A DNA stretch of 64,000 bases from the NCBI GenBank assembly GCA_963920575.1, contig OY986969.1, forward strand, positions 21,429,434-21,493,433. The letters run 5' to 3'. The stretch is from Narthecium ossifragum (Eukaryota; Streptophyta; Magnoliopsida; Dioscoreales; Nartheciaceae). The notes beneath the pieces were generated by a model. The model was not told the DNA's origin. It did no database searches and saw nothing but the letters and a program-made list of their open reading frames with translations. The translations under genes were made by a program, and so were the position numbers. Positions 14,702-33,239 of the stretch are shown piece after piece (position 1 is the stretch's first letter; each line of letters starts with the position of its first letter).

Positions 14702-15419
14702 AATGAAACTAGTATAATTTTGCATCTAGAAAGATTCTAGAGATGGCAAAAAGAGCATATCAATGGCATGTCTCACTGGGAATGTACATTTTGCTCAGCA
14801 GCATTTCATATCCAGACATCATGACTGCAAAACTGGATATCACAATGTTAGATGTATGTTTTCGTATGATGTACATGATCTATGTTTTCGTACTTGCTAG
14901 GGATTGTATTTGCCTTTGCATCCAGCGACGATCACCTGTATATTTTTTCCTCTAATATCTTATCTGTATTGGAAGTATGTATTTTCGGATCCTCTTATGT
15001 TGTATCACCTTTTTGTTGTCCTGATATTGTTGATAAAAAGAGCCAGAAAGTAGATTTATAGTGCATGAGAGGATGATAGATGCTAGTGTTCATCAAATAC
15101 AGTTCTATATTAATTAGTTCTCCTTATTGATGATGATATTGTTTTCTGCGACTACAAAAGATAGGTTGCAGATTTAATTGCTTCCCTCGGTGGTGCATTT
15201 TGTACTAAATTTTCAGAGGCTTCGTTATAAGCTTGTTTTATGTGTAAATGCTGTCAAATTGTTCTCCTAGTCTGTCTTGATAATACCTCTTCTAATTTTT
15301 AAAAATTAGATTTTATTTAGTAATGGCATATGAGGCAGCGGATGTTAAATATCATCCATATATTCTGCATGCTCTTCGCGCTGATCTTGTTCCCGTACAG
15401 TCAGCTTAGAGATCAAATA
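14702..15419. other. Receptor gene 3' UTR and flank
   Basis: AT-rich, no further coding region supported. The 70-codon open frame at 14743-14955 lies in the presumed 3' UTR and shows no protein-like features. Confidence 0.4.
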
Positions 15420-15779
15420 GAGTAATTTGCATATTAGTCGCACACATGTTTTTTACGATATGATGCCACTTTCATTGTTAGTTGCATATTAGTGAAACTT
15501 TTACTTTGTAAGATGAAACTACCTTCGATTGTTGCGTAATTTCATTCACTTATTACGTAACTTCATTCATAATATGATTAATAAGAAAAATAGTTGCACA
15601 ATAAGTGAATGAATTTACGTAACAAGTGAATGAAGTTACGAAACAAGTGACGAGCGGCACACAAGTGAAGGGAAATTTTGTCTTGTCAAATAACATTATC
15701 ACTAATATGCAAAAAAACACCATAAGTGACATTAATAAGCAAAATACAACATGTAGTACTATTAATATGTAAATTACTC
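15420..15779. mobile_element. MITE with long terminal inverted repeats (Mutator-like)
   Basis: The left end GAGTAATTTGCATATTAG pairs with the right end (reverse complement GAGTAATTTACATATTAA), and the pairing extends inward through repeated ATTCATTCACTTATTACGTAA-type palindromes. Flanking 9-mers GATCAAATA and AACCAAATA match at 7 of 9 positions, consistent with an aged 9-bp target duplication. No coding capacity. Confidence 0.55.
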
Positions 15780-16635
15780 AACCAAATACAACTCATGAGG
15801 ACTAGGGCAGAATTTTTTGCTGTTTGGGCTCACGTAGTTCTCTTTTGGCAATTCCAAAGAGAACTATGTTATTATTAATATATTATTATAATAAAATATT
15901 AATACAAGTGAGGGTCCACATGTCACATGTTAGACCATGATTGACCCACGTCAGGTAAAAAAAACATTTTTATATCATTTTAATAATATATATTAAAATA
16001 ATAATATTTTATTAATATAAGTGGATTAGTATAAGAATACATTGTACGTTAGCATTTCACGTCATGTACATGTGATGGCATGTATATCATGCCATCAAAG
16101 CTAAAAGGACATCATTGGTATTTTGTTTTTCCAAAAATACAATGGAGGACCGGAAAGTGTCAAAAGGGTTTCCTTTTGACAAAAAAAAATTCCACTATGG
16201 CACACTACATTTGACTGAATGTCATTGTTGTAGTCAACGATCGCCATGTCAGTAGCACGTGTCGTGTTGTTCCTTGGTTGGCTCGGCATGTGCCATCGAC
16301 ACGGACCGGTAAAAGATGGCACGAGTAGACACGGGACTCACATTTTTACAGATTTGAGACGAGCGTTCGACACTCTAGGACACTTATGTTGGGTGTTTTT
16401 TTGGTTTTTTTGGCCTATATATAGGGTTGTTTGAACAACAAAAATAGAAAGCAATTGATTCTGAGAATCAAACATGATAGTCGTTTCTAAGAATGGTAAT
16501 ATTTTAAATGTGACGGGCTTTTAATACTTCGTACCGGTCCTTGTTTCTCGATACCAAAGTATAAATCTATATACTAATGCCGGCCATAAAATCGGTGCTA
16601 ATAACCAACTGGCATGGCATTCGTCAGCCGTAATG
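15780..16635. other. AT-rich intergenic DNA with an imperfect inverted repeat
   Basis: Around 15868-16022 two TTATTAATATATTATTATAA-like arms face each other around a GC-richer loop, perhaps a decayed MITE. Nothing else is recognised. Confidence 0.3.
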
Positions 16636-16800
16636 GTTCGTGCCGACATGGCATGGAAAACCTTGGTTGTAGTATCATGTAACACAGCTGATTTGATTGT
16701 ATAACACAATACAACGTAGATTTTTTAATCGGCATTGAAAATCTTGGTTGTAGTATCATGTAACCCAGCTGATTTGGTGGTGGTATCACACAATCAGCAT
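16636..16800. repeat. Diverged direct repeat of about 70-90 bp
   Basis: The segment beginning GGCATGGAAAACCTTGGTTG near 16650 recurs as GGCATTGAAAATCTTGGTTG near 16731. Both copies share TAGTATCATGTAAC and CAGCTGATTTG. No function assigned. Confidence 0.6.
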
Positions 16801-17259
16801 AATTTTTTTTTTATTCCAATATTTTGCCAAACCGTTGCTTCAGATCAGACGTCATGTCTTGCATCAGTGGTGTGGTGTGAAATCCCGGCTAATACAGTAA
16901 TACTGATCTGGGCGTCAAGCCTAATTAAGAAACATCTCTCTCTGTCTCTGTTGCACACTCCTCGATCGCTCACAGCCCAGTAAACGTACAATAATTGAGA
17001 AAAGAAGAACACCCACCCCATACATAACAAATAATGTGGCTTGCGATGCAGACACACATACTTTACCATACAAAGCTGGATTCAAAAAAAGCAAACTTTG
17101 CTTCCAGAAACTTGTTGAACAGCCCATATGCATCTCAGGCGGTACAGTACAACTCTAACGTCTGCATGAAAATGATTTGCGCCTCCATAAATGTGTGTGT
17201 GGCGGAGAAAAGAGAGGCACCCACATCCCACAGAGAGCTAGGGATTGCAGAGGGGTGGC

Positions 17260-20105
<2,846 letters not shown>

Positions 20106-20786
20106 AATTAAGAAACAAGCAAACGGCAGTGCTTGGTAGTAGCAACACTAGTAAGAAGTTGCAGAGAGCTTCTTCATGTTAGAATCTAGCTAGGTTTCTT
20201 ATAAATAAGTGCTCATGGTGTAAAGTTTGTGTCGGGAACTTGTGGAAATCTGGCATATTACATTTTAGTATTTATGGGGCCTAATCTGAACCCTGAAAGC
20301 TCATCTGTTCACTGTTGGCTCAACTGAGAAAGTTGTTTTAACTTGTGAAATTTTTTAGAGATTAGATCTTCTGGAATATATATGACAGAAAACTATATGA
20401 CAAATGACATATACGAGTAATACGAGATTTCCTTGAGAATGTTTTCCAATATTTGTGGCGTTCAGATATTTAATCGCTTGCAATAAATAAGGTAATTCTA
20501 CATTTTTTTCCCCCTGTTTTCATTTCCTTCAACAGGGAAGCAGTATCTAATTCCACATCTACCATAGAAGCAGGGCGAAGCCAGAAAATTTGTTAAAATA
20601 AATTTTTAATTGGGTGAATAAGAAATGCAAATTTAGGGTGAAATAACCTATAATATGATAAATGTTTAATTAAGTTTATATTATATTTTATCTTCAAAGA
20701 GATTTAAATTTTATATTTCATGGTACAATCTTGGAAATATCATATATCCCCTACAATCTAAGGATTACTTTCTATAAATATCCTTT
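20106..20786. other. DBR2 3' UTR and flank
   Basis: No coding region. A CAGGGCGAAGCCAGAAAATTT segment near 20571 resembles the end of a hAT-type element (CAGGGGCGGAGCCAG), but no opposite end was found. Confidence 0.35.
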
Positions 20787-20803
20787 TATCTGTCACCCTT
20801 CTT

Positions 20804-22003
20804 TTTTTTTTTTTTTGCTTCAATTGAGCCTGAAGGCTAGGTGTTACAACTCTTGAATCTAGCTTACACTACGGCCCCAACACCAGCAGCATGTCTTGCT
20901 CGCCGGGCAAGATCATCCGCCACCGCGTTTACATTCCGCGGAATAAAAGTAAAAATTGCTCCCCTAAGGAAAACAGTTAGACTCCAAATCTTTCTAAGAG
21001 TAGCCTCCATATATGAATCACAGACATGTCTCCCATTAATGAAGTTAATCATGCGTCTAGAATCCGTCTCAAAGATAACGTTCCGAATTCCTCGCACCAC
21101 CGCCTCTTCCAAAGCACGAAGAATGGCCACCATCTCCGCTTCATCACAGCTGCGTGCCCTAACTTTCTCTGCTAGTACCCAGGAGGTGTGTTCCTCCCAT
21201 CCTCCCAGCAAGCAATGCCAATACCCGCTTCAGCAAGCCCCTGCAGCCAAGCACCATCAGTTTGTATCACATACCCAATCTGCTGCCTAGAAGCATAGTT
21301 CGTTGGGGCTATATGACTCCACCCCTTATTATGCCAGAACTCCCCCGCTAGTTTCCGAATGCGCCAAGCCAGGGCATCCGGAGTGCAACTATTGTTTCTC
21401 CATACAACTTCGTTCCTCTCCTTCCACAATAACCAGAAACCATATCCAACAATGGTTTTAGTCCACCTCATGGCTGCATCAGCCGAAGAAGAAGATGCCA
21501 ATATACCCATGAGATCGTCGAAACTCGAGCCACTGGTAGTTGGAAGAAGAACCTCCCATACTCGACGTGCAAAGGGACACTCACCAAGAATGTGTCGTAA
21601 AGACTCATCCCCTCCACATCCTCGAGGGCAGGCACTATCCTGGACCAAGCCAATCCGCCGCAAAACATCACGAGCAGGCACTTTCTGATGCAGGATTTTC
21701 CAGATGAAGTGTTTAACCCGAGGTCCAACTGGACAACACCAACAATTCATCCAAACCTCACTCTGAATAGTAGAGACTGCCTTACGTTCTTGCCCCAACA
21801 GCCAAGAAAAGAGAGACCTAGAGTCCGGCTTCCCCGATGCATTGAACACCCACCTCGCTTTATCATTGACCAAAACTGCATCAATTTTAACATCTAGAAC
21901 TTCTTGTACCAAGGCTGGATGGAAGTGCTCAGTTACCTTTCCTCTGCACCACTCTAAATTGGTCATCAAGCTCCCAAGATTGGAGACCTCCAACTCCCCA
22001 CCC
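20804..22003 (-). mobile_element. 5'-truncated L1-type LINE insertion with 17-bp target duplication
   Basis: A poly(T) tract at the left end (the A-tail on the minus strand) and the direct repeat TATCTGTCACCCTTCTT at 20787-20803 and 22004-22020 delimit a 1.2-kb insertion read on the minus strand. It encodes the C-terminal part of a plant LINE ORF2. A zf-RVT domain (VGPRVKHFIWKILHQKVPAR, CPRGCG...HILGECPFA) is followed by an RNase H domain. The two parts are in different frames, with a frameshift near 21180, so no product is expected. The same family supplies the LINE pieces at 48300-49361 and 56776-62881. Confidence 0.9.
20864..21993 (-). pseudogene. LINE ORF2 C-terminus (zf-RVT + RNase H), frameshifted
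   Basis: The first frame (21993 to about 21172) covers the linker, the zf-RVT domain with Cys/His motifs, WLLWKERNEVVW, and the start of RNase H (QTDGAWLQG, GIACWEDG). The second frame (about 21211 to 20864) continues RNase H with DEAEMVAILRALEEAV, FETDSRRMINFING and FIPRNVNAVADDLAR. RNase H acidic residues can be seen in both halves. A single frameshift separates them; the reverse transcriptase part is absent because of 5' truncation. Confidence 0.85.
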
Positions 22004-22277
22004 TATCTGTCACCCTTCTTGCTAATACGATAAAGTCTCAATCCAAAAAAAAAAAAAAACGTCTAAGATATCTTTGAAAGTTAAGTCCATATCTCATCAC
22101 ATTATGCCACACTTATAGTAAATAATATCATTTAGTAGAAATATCCTAGCTAGTAACATATTTTATCATCTTATAGCTACTAACAGCAACGTTAGCTAGG
22201 GATATTCAAATTCTATTTGGATGAGCTAAATCAAAAGTCTTATTTGAAAATGATTTTTGCACGTCTTCGCGTGAGGT

Positions 22278-22858
22278 TAGTGATGGCAACGGGGCGGATC
22301 GAGACGGATATTGGAAATACCATACCCGTCCCCACACTCCTCCGCCCATACCATAACCGCCCCGTTCCCGCGCGGATAATGGGGATCGCGGACCATAACC
22401 ATTCCCGCGGGTACGCGGATATTACCCGCAATCCGCGGTTATCCGCAAAACCTAAAAAAACCATTCAATTAGCATTAAGCCTCTAAAATCTAAATCTAAA
22501 TCCACCAAACTATCATCAACATTCGGTCTCTAAAATCTAGATCCACAAAACACTTATCAACAATTAGTCTTTATTAGAGTATTATTACAAAAATAGACTC
22601 TTTAAAATCCACCAAACCAACATTTAGTGGCGGGGCGGGGCGGATATGCGGGGCGGGGCGAATATGCGGGGCGTGGCGGATAACGGGGCGGATAGCGGGG
22701 CGGATATTACCCAATACCATAATCCGCCCCGTACCCGCGCGGATTTTAAATTTGTAAACCATACCCGTATCCACGGGTAAAAAATCTATACTATACCCGT
22801 CCCCATTGGTGCGGATCGGGTCGGTTTTTTAGCGGGGCGGTCAATTTTGCCATCCCTA
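22278..22858. mobile_element. hAT-type MITE rich in CGGGGCGGAT repeats
   Basis: Ends TAGTGATGGCAA (left) and TTGCCATCCCTA (right) form 12-bp inverted repeats with one mismatch. They are flanked by CGTGAGGT and CGTGGGGT, which match at 7 of 8 positions as an 8-bp target duplication. The interior is filled with GGGGCGGAT / ATCCGCCCC words on both strands. TA(G)GGGTGGCAA ends are typical of plant hAT MITEs. No transposase. Confidence 0.7.
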
Positions 22859-22948
22859 CGTGGGGTTGTGTGTGCCATATATAAACTAATATTTTTACTA
22901 TTATTTGAATAATCTAATGTAGGACTAGGTAGCTGATTTTTATAGAAA

Positions 22949-23111
22949 CCCACGTGGGCTGCTGATTTGGTGGAAAGCCACATATTCATGCCAAATCATC
23001 AGCAGCCACGTAGACTTAGGCTGGCCTGCCCTGCCCTGGCCGGCTCACGTAGCGTCGCCCCAGACCACACGTAAAGTTGATGAAAGGAAAGAACCAAACT
23101 GGTGACACGTG
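22949..23111 (+). promoter_or_regulatory. G-boxes upstream of DBR3
   Basis: A palindromic CCCACGTGGG (22949-22958) and GACACGTGAT (CACGTG at 23106-23111) lie 270 and 120 bp before the start codon. CACGTG is also found upstream of DBR1 and DBR4. A bZIP/bHLH role is inferred from the motif only. Confidence 0.45.
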
Positions 23112-23228
23112 ATTGCAGTGACACCCACTCCTACTGAAGAAGTAAGTACTACAACACTCGGTCGCTGCTCCTTCTCCAAGAACTCGATCTCCTCCAAAGC
23201 AGCAAAGCTCCTCTAGAGGTGGAGGAGA

Positions 23229-27623
<4,395 letters not shown>

Positions 27624-28930
27624 GTAATGACTCCAAACTTCATTTGGACAGGGTGTAGTCAAGATCACACAGAATGAGGCACATGAACTGTAGATCAGTG
27701 TGTCTGTTTTCTCCTCAGCCATGTATGTACTGTATTATTGATTGTGATGAGCTTGGTCAAAATACAAGATCTATATGCAAGGTGATTGTTGCAACTATGT
27801 AGCTTTCTAGTCTCAAAACAATCTCCAGTTCATGTATTTTTTTCCTCAAGAAATAACAGAGTTTTTGGTCATTTTGAATCTGATGATCACGGTTTGAAGG
27901 ATAGGATTCTGTCTAAGTAGTCAGAAGATATATCCGCAAAAAGAGCACGTTGGAGTATTGTTATTTACAATTTCCTGAGGATAGTTGTGAAGTCTAATTT
28001 TTTGTTCCGAGAGAGATACGTATCAAGATGTTATAAAGGCGGGGTCATTTCTCACAGTGCCCAGCCACATGTTTAAATATCACTTTCTAATCTTTACTTT
28101 CCTATTACAATCAAACACTAAAAGGTGATAATGGAGAGTGACTGCTAATAGAAAAGTCCTGTATGATGCAGGACAAAACCCAGGCGACCCCGATTGTCAG
28201 ACGGGTATAACTTTCGATCCGAGTGTCCGATCGGGGCGTGCAACCAGTTGAAACGACCGGGTCGACGAGCCCGTCAAGAATCATCGGAGATCGAAGATCT
28301 CTCCATGACAGTGACCTCCGAATCTTTCAAATTCCCTTTTCGTTTGGCTTAAAATTCAGTGTTTTCGTAAAACTTTCCTTTTTAAACAGTTTGTTCGGGT
28401 CCTTTCTATTTTTGACAAATTTCCTATTCCTACTAGGTTTTCTCCTATTTTAAATTCCGGGTTTAGTACCTGGATTAGGATAATGATGTTTGAGTTGGTC
28501 TGGTCTTTTTGAATCCATGCTTGAGTTGGTATGTTTTTTCCTTAACCTATAAAAGGAGGCCTTTAGGGTTTGTAAAAGGGAGTTTGGTTGATGAATAAAA
28601 TTAGGGTTTTTTTGGTTTCTTCCTCATAGAAATCTGGTTGTCTCTCCCATAGAGTGAGTGATCCACGTTACCCTGCGCCACTATAACTCACTTTTCTTCC
28701 TCACTTTCTTGCTACCATACAGCAAGGGTACTTCTCAATATAAATGACAAGTAACAGAAGCTTATAAGAGCAGACATCTGATCGTGCTATCAGCGTTACA
28801 GAGAGGAATTAATGGCTTGTAAACATTCGACCAAACAATTTTATACCACTTTTGGCAAATACATGAGAGACGAATTATATATTCCTCTGACCTCATAGCA
28901 TGGAGTTCTGCAATAGAATCCTCTGACTTA
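27624..28930. other. DBR3 3' flank including a possible solo LTR (about 28160-28740)
   Basis: From about 28160 (TGATGCAGGACAAAACCC) the sequence has an LTR-like layout: CCTATAAAAGG TATA box (about 28548), GAATAAA signal (about 28591), and CTCCCATAGAGTGAGTGATCC. I could not find matching target duplications, so the LTR call is weak. No gene recognised. Confidence 0.35.
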
Positions 28931-29504
28931 TTATACGGGCATGTTTGGCTGCACAAGAGTGGTTGGACTAGAATGACTCTTTGGAGTGTTGACTTGTAAA
29001 AACTGGTTGGACTGAAGTGATTTGTTAGTTTTTGTTGTTTGGCTGGTGCTTGGAGTGGAAGCTGAGTTTACTGACTTTTAGACTTTCTGCTGTTTGGTTG
29101 GTGCTGGAGTAGATACTGAGTTGACAGACTTTTATAGTTTCTAGTGTTTGGTTGGTGTTGAGAGTGAGGATATGGTCACCCCTCATAGGAGTTGGTGAGC
29201 TTAAACTCTTGAGTTCAACTCTCAACAAAATCATATCATTTGTTTTCCTCATTTATTGTGTTTTAGTTATTACCTTTATAATAATAGTATTAGACAACTA
29301 AAAAACCAGCCATGCCAAATTTTTGATTATATCTTAATTTAATGAGAGGAAATCATTAATTTATTCCCCTTAACTATTTATTCCCCATATCTCATTGCTT
29401 CCATTTAATTCCAAGGGGAATATGTACAACTACAAAAGTATCACAATTGATCTACTTCAATAGATCTCGTCCAGTGTTATCAAATTACAGCTATCTTTAA
29501 CATG

Positions 29505-29774
29505 TTAACATGTAATATAAATAATGCAACCTATGATCAATACAACGAGCACAAAGATCAGTAAAGGAACCGCCGAATACTGCCTTTCTGTGTCTAGTTT
29601 CACCTTTCCAAACTCAAGCTCGTAATCACCGAATGACGCCAATGCATCGTTATGATTGCAGAACCCACAATAGCAAGCCCTTCTAAATTTATGCACATGA
29701 GCAAGACACTCTAGCCAGTTGTCATAAACTCCTGGTCGTCTTCCTCTATAGACGACATAAAATTTCTTCGCCAT
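29505..29774 (-). CDS. Small viroplasmin/RNase H1 N-terminal-fold protein with C-terminal membrane anchor (89 aa)
   Basis: Starting at the methionine of MAKKFYVVYRGRRPGVYDNW, residues 3-48 match the viroplasmin / RNase H1 N-terminal (HBD-like) fold: KFYVVYRGRRPGVY, W20, the V-x-x-F-R segment, and CYCGFCNHNDALASF. This fold binds RNA-DNA hybrids or dsRNA at the N-terminus of RNase H1 and occurs in caulimovirus protein VI. Here no RNase H domain follows; instead residues 67-88 form a strong hydrophobic helix ending the protein (tail-anchor topology). An upstream in-frame ATG at 29873 would extend it by 33 residues that look unrelated. It lies inside the Harbinger element on the transposase strand. 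It could be cargo or a host gene; function unknown. Confidence 0.6.
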   Translation of the reverse strand: MAKKFYVVYRGRRPGVYDNWLECLAHVHKFRRACYCGFCNHNDALASFGDYELEFGKVKLDTERQYSAVPLLIFVLVVLIIGCIIYITC

Positions 29775-29991
29775 AAAAACACACATGTCATAAACAAATA
29801 ACGAAGGAATATCAATAGCCAATTTGATATAAGGCAATGCTCTAAGTACCAGCCAACAATTGTTACACATCAAACAAATTGACTAATGAGCACTTGATGC
29901 AAAAAGGACTAGCTTCATAGTTGAAGAAAAAACAAACCATAATGAATGTGTAAATTAAGGTATAATAATAGTTAAGAAAGCTGTTAAATTT

Positions 29992-30070
29992 TTCCAGGTC
30001 GGACAAGAGGGATGGAAGCACCTTGGCGTTTGAGCTGCTCACTTACATCATCGGGATCCAATTGTAGAAA
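29992..30070 (-). pseudogene. Captured exon fragment of chloroplast SecY (SCY1)
   Basis: The minus strand reads FLQLDPDDVSEQLKRQGAS followed by IPLVRPGK, a stretch that is highly conserved in the thylakoid SecY translocase subunit of plants and absent from other families. It is open but only about 26 codons, ending in AT-rich DNA. It is bordered by near-identical direct repeats AGGTATAATAATAGTT(G)AAGAAAGCT at 29958-29981 and about 30069-30093. It is a fragment with no independent function expected. Confidence 0.75.
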
Positions 30071-30239
30071 GGTATAATAATAGTTGAAGAAAGCTATAAA
30101 CAATATATTTGTGGGAAGATAAAAAGCACCTACAGAAAACAACATACATACATCACGTTCAATGGTGGACTACAAGTTGCAAAATGTAGCAACAAAAGCT
30201 GAAGCATTCTTAAGTCCTGTATTCTAATCTTTCCACATA

Positions 30240-30640
30240 GAAGATGCAAAATTTCTGCAAAATTAGAATGCAAGCAACTCCAACACTTGGAGCTGCACAT
30301 ACATCCCTACCTTTCCACATTGAAGCTGCCAGTTCAAAGAAATGTTGCAAAATTGGAATGCAAGCATCTGTTGCATGCAACACTTGGAGCTGCACATACA
30401 TCCCTACCTTTCTTAACAACTGTTGCATGCAATTAAACAGCATTCATTAAATTGTTGCATGAATGCAAAATTAGAATGCAAGCAACTCCAACACTTAGAG
30501 CTGCACATACATCCCTTTGAACAAGTGCTTTAAAACAACACAACTAGGAGATGCACATTATATCCACACCAAGACAGCATACATTCAAAGGGATCAAAAA
30601 TGAAAGAGAGCAAATCCATCACTTGGAGATGCACACCCCT
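30240..30640. repeat. Direct repeats in the Harbinger 3' region
   Basis: A unit containing AAAATTAGAATGCAAGCA, CAACACTTGGAGCTGC and ACATACATCCCTACC occurs three times in diverged form (about 30245-30315, 30345-30415, 30465-30515), with partial copies beyond. No coding role. Confidence 0.7.
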
Positions 30641-30736
30641 TCGAACATGACCAAAATATCATAGTTAGAAGAGTAGCAAGACAACCTAAAGTAAGTTCAT
30701 ACATAGTAGATGGATTAGTTTAATAGTAGGTTTCCA

Positions 30737-31722
30737 TCACGTTGAGCTTTCATAATGAAAGAAGCGCTTCAACCATGCCCTACGCATGTTCATACTACGG
30801 GCCATAAAAGCACGACCTTCAACTTCATGATGTACTAGATACTCGAAAGCACTATCAAGATCTTCTTCAGTGAAGCCATCCACCTCCATCACAGCCACAT
30901 TCAGCTTGTCAGTGGCCTTGCAATTGCCAGATTCAATAGCAGCCGTCATCCGACCCAAGATGGTCATAAGTGCTTCATCCCTCACCTCTTTAGGCCTCTT
31001 ACTTCCAGACCTTTGAGGCATCCGCATAGAGCTCTCAACACCAACATTAGTGCTCATAGGAGTGGATGGAGGGGCTTGATCAACCGGCTCCTCATTAGTA
31101 TTCGGCGGATAAGAAGCTTCATCATCAGGGTTGACAGTTTCAGTCTCCTCCACATGCTCATCATAGACAAACCTAGAATGTTGGCCAGTGGCTCTTTCCT
31201 CCCAACAACAAGCCGTTAGCATATCAAGATTATGGATAGGCTTGTTCAATAAACCCTTAGCCTTTGGATGTGCCTACACGCATAAAACACGTCTCAATCA
31301 TACAATATATGTTATAGACATAAAGTTAATTCACGGATTGGTTTGTGAAAACACACCGCAATATATGGCTCCGCCACAACTGGAGGCAATGTTAACCGCT
31401 TTGTCTTCACGTCCCACCCAGCTCCACTCAAATCAAGCAATTTCTTGATTAGTTCGTACTTGGTTCGCAGCCATCCCATGTGATGGCTTACATTGCTGCC
31501 ACGAAAATCAGTGCCACACTTCTTATTGACTGCATGAGCTGCAATCGTGAAATGGCTTCCCTTAAACCATTTATCCCCTTTCGGCTTATTTCTAGCCACT
31601 TCCACTAGATATTCAAACAGGACAACCTCGGATTCAACGTTCCATCTTTTATTGGGGGTACCCTTCTTCATGGAATCAACGTTGTCATTTTCAAGGCTCA
31701 TCGGTTGGGAGGAATCACCCAT
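30737..31722 (-). CDS. Harbinger ORF2: Myb/SANT-like DNA-binding protein (two exons, 300 aa)
   Basis: Exon 1 31357-31722 and exon 2 30737-31273 (minus strand, GT-AG intron of 83 bp). The first half contains a Myb/SANT-like domain (about 23-100) with the helices RWNVESEVVLFEYLVEVA, FTIAAHAVNKKC and MGWLRTKYELIKKLL. The middle is acidic and proline-rich; the C-terminus is an alpha-helical segment with DGFTEEDLDSAFEYLV and ends in basic/aromatic residues. In PIF/Pong elements the partner Myb-like protein binds the transposon ends and recruits the transposase to the nucleus. It sits 113 bp downstream of the transposase on the same strand. The frame is intact across the splice. Confidence 0.85.
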
Positions 31723-31835
31723 ATTCTGGAAAAATATTCATAATAAAAGGCATACCAAGCAAATACCAACAAAGTTTTTTACATAATAGGGATGAAAATA
31801 CAACAAAGTTTAATATTAAAAGCAAACACAAATCT

Positions 31836-33196
31836 TCATGGATTAAAGTCTCTCCACATATCACTAGCAATTCTCTCACGTAAATCTAGCCAAACATTTT
31901 GCTCTTCTCGCTGCTCTCTCGCGGTGCGTGGCTGTGTAATTGCTGGTTCATCATCCGGTGGGATGTCCAGTTGTACCTCAACAACCATTAATGGATCATT
32001 TGGAGACTCTTTGAGAATAAAGTTGTGCAAAATACAACATGCGAGTACAAGATCAACTTGTGTTTTGAAAGGAAAGAAAGGATGAGAAGCTAGAATCTTG
32101 AAACGATTCTTGAGTAGTCCGAAGGCTCGTTCAATCTTCGACCTAAGTGATGAATGCCTTAGGTTGAACAGCTTGTACTTATCACAAGGTCTATTGCCAC
32201 TGTGTTCTTTCAAATGATACTTTACACCCCTGTAAGGCGCAATGAAGCCGGGCATGGTTGTGTATCCCGCATCAACTAGGTAGTATTTACCTACAATTAA
32301 TACCAATTGAAAAATATTCACTTTAAAGACCATAATAAAACTAGTGAGGTTAGATATTATGTTTATACCTTCAATGGTTTTTAAACCACCAGGAGGGGGT
32401 CTCGAAAGTGCGTCTTTCAACACAGTAAAGTCATTGGCCGAACCTTCCCAACCAGCTAGTACATATGCAAATCGGAGGTCGGGTGTGCATGCGGCTAAAA
32501 CATTTTGAGTCACTCCTTTCTGACCAGGGAACGGTAAGATTTTATCAGTGGGGACAGTCGCATCAATATGCGTGCCATCTATAAGGCCAATGCAATCCTA
32601 CATGCATATTAAGAAAGCAAGACATGTCATTTAAGTCAAATGGTCATATAAGACATGTGCAACCCAATAATGTTGCAGTAGTCGATATTAAGTATTACCT
32701 GAAAGTATGGATAATACGTGGGGCTGTTCAAGATTTTCGGATGTATGGTTGATCCTAGCTGTTGAATGTAGAGGTCATGAATTTTACATATTGCCTTCAA
32801 ATCGACATTGAAATATCGACTGATTGTCTCCCCAGACAGTAGAAACTCTGTCCGCATCACGCGATTTTTCGTGTTGTGACCAACAATGTGTAGAAATATA
32901 CACAATTGTTCTTCGACGGTTATATGATCTGTGTCCTCTAGCAAATGGCGTTCTCTCATTTGCTTGGCTAGTTCATTTAGTGCGTCCACATCCATACGAA
33001 TGTAACTGACACAATAGTCTCTACCGGCCATCATAATCCTATCCATGTGCCTTTTTCTAGTTTCCACTCTATGCTCTCGGGGCACATCGTTAATGCGATA
33101 GCGTGGTGTGTAGTATTCTCTAACTATGACAACTACAACAGTGTATACCACAGTGAGCATCCTCATCCTCTCGAATTGTTCATCATGATCATCCAT
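31836..33196 (-). CDS. Harbinger transposase (HARBI1-like DDE nuclease, three exons, 393 aa)
   Basis: Exons 32699-33196, 32369-32597 and 31836-32290 on the minus strand, both introns GT-AG, continuous frame. Residues 50-165 form the helical N-terminal part (DCVSYIRM-like segment, VEEQLCIFLHIVGHN, SGETISRYF). The DDE nuclease follows: D173 in LIDGTH, D249 in LVDAGY, E296 in KIERAFGLLKNRF, with GQKGVTQNVLAAC and GWEGSANDFTVL between. All three catalytic acids are present and no stop interrupts the frame, so the enzyme may be functional. The start at MDDHDEQFERM fits related transposases. Products would cut and paste this and related elements. Confidence 0.9.
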
Positions 33197-33239
33197 CTAT
33201 GAGGGAAGACAATTGAGTTTATAGCATATTATCAAAATC

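Noticed and set aside
20571..22020. Complete hAT element starting at CAGGGCGAAGCCAG
   Set aside because: No matching right end was found; the LINE with its own 17-bp duplication explains most of the interval.
28160..28740. Clean solo LTR with target duplication
   Set aside because: The TATA and polyadenylation layout is LTR-like, but no TG...CA ends with matching flanks could be fixed; kept only as a weak call.
29505..29774. Endogenous pararetrovirus (caulimovirus) remnant, because of the viroplasmin fold
   Set aside because: No movement protein, coat, protease or reverse transcriptase of that group is near; the fold is also found in cellular RNase H1 N-termini, and the ORF sits inside a DNA transposon.
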